Below, piece by piece: positions 15,804 through 16,420 of a stretch of DNA of 16,420 nucleotides; within the stretch, counting starts at the first letter, position 1, and every line of letters starts with the position of its first letter. Source of the DNA: Bacillota bacterium (GTDB taxonomy: Bacteria; Bacillota; Clostridia; Lachnospirales; Lachnospiraceae); the NCBI GenBank assembly GCA_023424995.1, contig JAFADH010000209.1, positions 1 through 16,420 of the forward strand. Direction: 5' to 3'. The notes below the pieces were generated by a model. That model made no database searches and was not told where the DNA came from. It was given only the letters and a program-made list of their open reading frames with translations. A program made the position numbers and the translations under genes.

Positions 15804-16124
15804 ATGGATTTTTTTGATTTTTATCGATATTTCTTGATACTCATAGTGCCCGGGTTTATCGGTGCCTTAGCTTTCAGCATCACAGCCCGGTTCAGGACGG
15901 AAATCAATTTCTATGTAGCTATGATCATTGATTTGCTGACCTTCATTATTATGATTACAGGACTCTACTTCTTCCATGCAGTTGTAACGGTTGCGGATCT
16001 GCTGTTTGAATTCACCTGCCTCAGCTTCACCAGAAATTACGCTTTACTTAGTATCTTAATAGCAATCTTACTTGGTGTAGCCGGAGGATTGATCCGCAGA
16101 TTATTCTTCTGGATCAGACGTTAA
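15804..16124 (+). CDS. Small membrane protein of unknown function
   Basis: 106 residues from the ATG at 15804, supported by GGAAAGGAG (15786-15794) 9 bases upstream. An in-frame ATG at 15660 lacks an RBS and would start right against the divergent operon. Three hydrophobic segments are visible: about 9-26 (YFLILIVPGFIGALAFSI), 36-58 and 78-98, ending in a basic tail (RRLFFWIRR) that should face the cytoplasm. There is no signal peptidase site, enzyme motif or recognised family, although PGFIGA in the first helix is reminiscent of some uncharacterised membrane families. It is the only rightward gene inside the polysaccharide region and has its own terminator. A role in export or regulation of the locus is possible but unsupported. 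Confidence 0.7.
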   Translation: MDFFDFYRYFLILIVPGFIGALAFSITARFRTEINFYVAMIIDLLTFIIMITGLYFFHAVVTVADLLFEFTCLSFTRNYALLSILIAILLGVAGGLIRRLFFWIRR

Positions 16125-16160
16125 AGCACATGGCTTTTAACTTAGGATAATAAGAAAAGA

Positions 16161-16196
16161 CAGCCTTGCATACTTCGGTCTGCAAGGCTGCCCTTT
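16161..16196. terminator. Bidirectional terminator with UUCG loop
   Basis: CAGCCTTGCA (16161-16170) pairs perfectly with TGCAAGGCTG (16181-16190). Inside, AC and GT close a TTCG, giving a C(UUCG)G tetraloop after one mismatch. Rightward it is followed by CCCTTTTT, ending the small membrane gene. Leftward it is followed by TCTTTTCTTATT, ending the partial epimerase gene. It separates the two convergent genes and probably insulates the operon from upstream transcription. Confidence 0.85.
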
Positions 16197-16201
16197 TTCG
16201 C

Positions 16202-16420
16202 TCACTGCTTCCCCCATACTACGCGATTGACATAATCCGTATAGGAAAGGATAATTCTCAGCACCTTTTCGGAGACATTCCGCACGGAATAATCCGCAAC
16301 GCTTCGCAACGTATTTTCTCCCTGGGTTTCCAGGACTGTGAGAGCCTGAAGAATCCGTTCCTTCTTCAATCCTGCCAGCATGGTGACAGCTTCCTCCATG
16401 GCTTCCATCCTCTCATGGGC
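16202..16420 (-). CDS. C-terminal end of a probable UDP-GlcNAc 2-epimerase (WecB-like), cut by the window edge
   Basis: The minus-strand frame is open from the edge to a stop at 16202, giving 72 residues; no start is needed inside, and the ATG at 16408 is internal. The visible part has AHERMEAMEEAVTMLAGLKKERILQAL, resembling the HERPEAMEEA segment of non-hydrolysing UDP-GlcNAc 2-epimerases, and an ending SYTDYVNRVVWGKQ like those I recall for Gram-positive capsule-locus members. These enzymes make UDP-ManNAc. The usual Pro of ERPE is Met here. This was recognised from memory of the family, without alignment. It suggests that precursor genes for the glycan lie to the right. Confidence 0.6.
   Translation of the reverse strand, partial: AHERMEAMEEAVTMLAGLKKERILQALTVLETQGENTLRSVADYSVRNVSEKVLRIILSYTDYVNRVVWGKQ

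Overview
The window looks like part of a Firmicutes chromosome, most likely Clostridia and Lachnospiraceae-like. The grounds are strong AGGAGG-type ribosome binding sites, GTG and TTG starts, AT-rich regulatory DNA, and the kind of glycosyltransferases and HTH protein present. I did not compare it with any database, so the family-level assignment is inference.

Left flank (1-2253). A GGDEF-type diguanylate cyclase reads leftward off the edge. A gene-free stretch of about 395 bases follows, holding a strong operator-like palindrome, two extended -10 promoters and nested inverted repeats. Next comes a rightward gene for a 518-residue protein with an N-terminal helix-turn-helix and an unrecognised body. 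It meets the large leftward operon at a hairpin terminator, next to a cluster of GCCGGT/ACCGGC hexamers.

Centre (2346-15659). Eleven tightly packed leftward genes form one surface-polysaccharide operon. In transcription order they are: a GT4 glycosyltransferase; a two-domain (tandem) glycosyltransferase; a hexapeptide acyltransferase; two GT-B glycosyltransferases; an ABC-2 permease (Wzm type); its ATPase with a C-terminal substrate-recognition-like domain (Wzt type); a glycosyltransferase fused to an O-acetyltransferase; and a terminal trio of DegT-type aminotransferase, ATP-grasp ligase and PglD/NeuD-like acetyltransferase. The simplest model is cytoplasmic assembly of a glycan on a lipid carrier, decoration with acetyl groups and possibly an amidated or N-acylated amino sugar, then export by the ABC transporter. 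No Wzx flippase, Wzy polymerase, initiating sugar-phosphate transferase or nucleotide-sugar dehydratase is visible, so sugar activation and chain initiation must be encoded elsewhere.

Right flank (15660-16420). A divergent small membrane protein gene sits downstream of palindromes. It is followed by a bidirectional terminator with a UUCG loop and by the 3' end of a leftward gene whose C-terminus resembles non-hydrolysing UDP-GlcNAc 2-epimerases. The polysaccharide locus therefore probably continues to the right of the window.

The most distinctive elements are the two fusion enzymes, the aminotransferase/ATP-grasp/acetyltransferase trio at the operon end, the 518-residue HTH protein with its elaborate upstream region, and the small membrane protein embedded in the locus. 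I saw no CRISPR array, transposase, rRNA, tRNA or phage gene.
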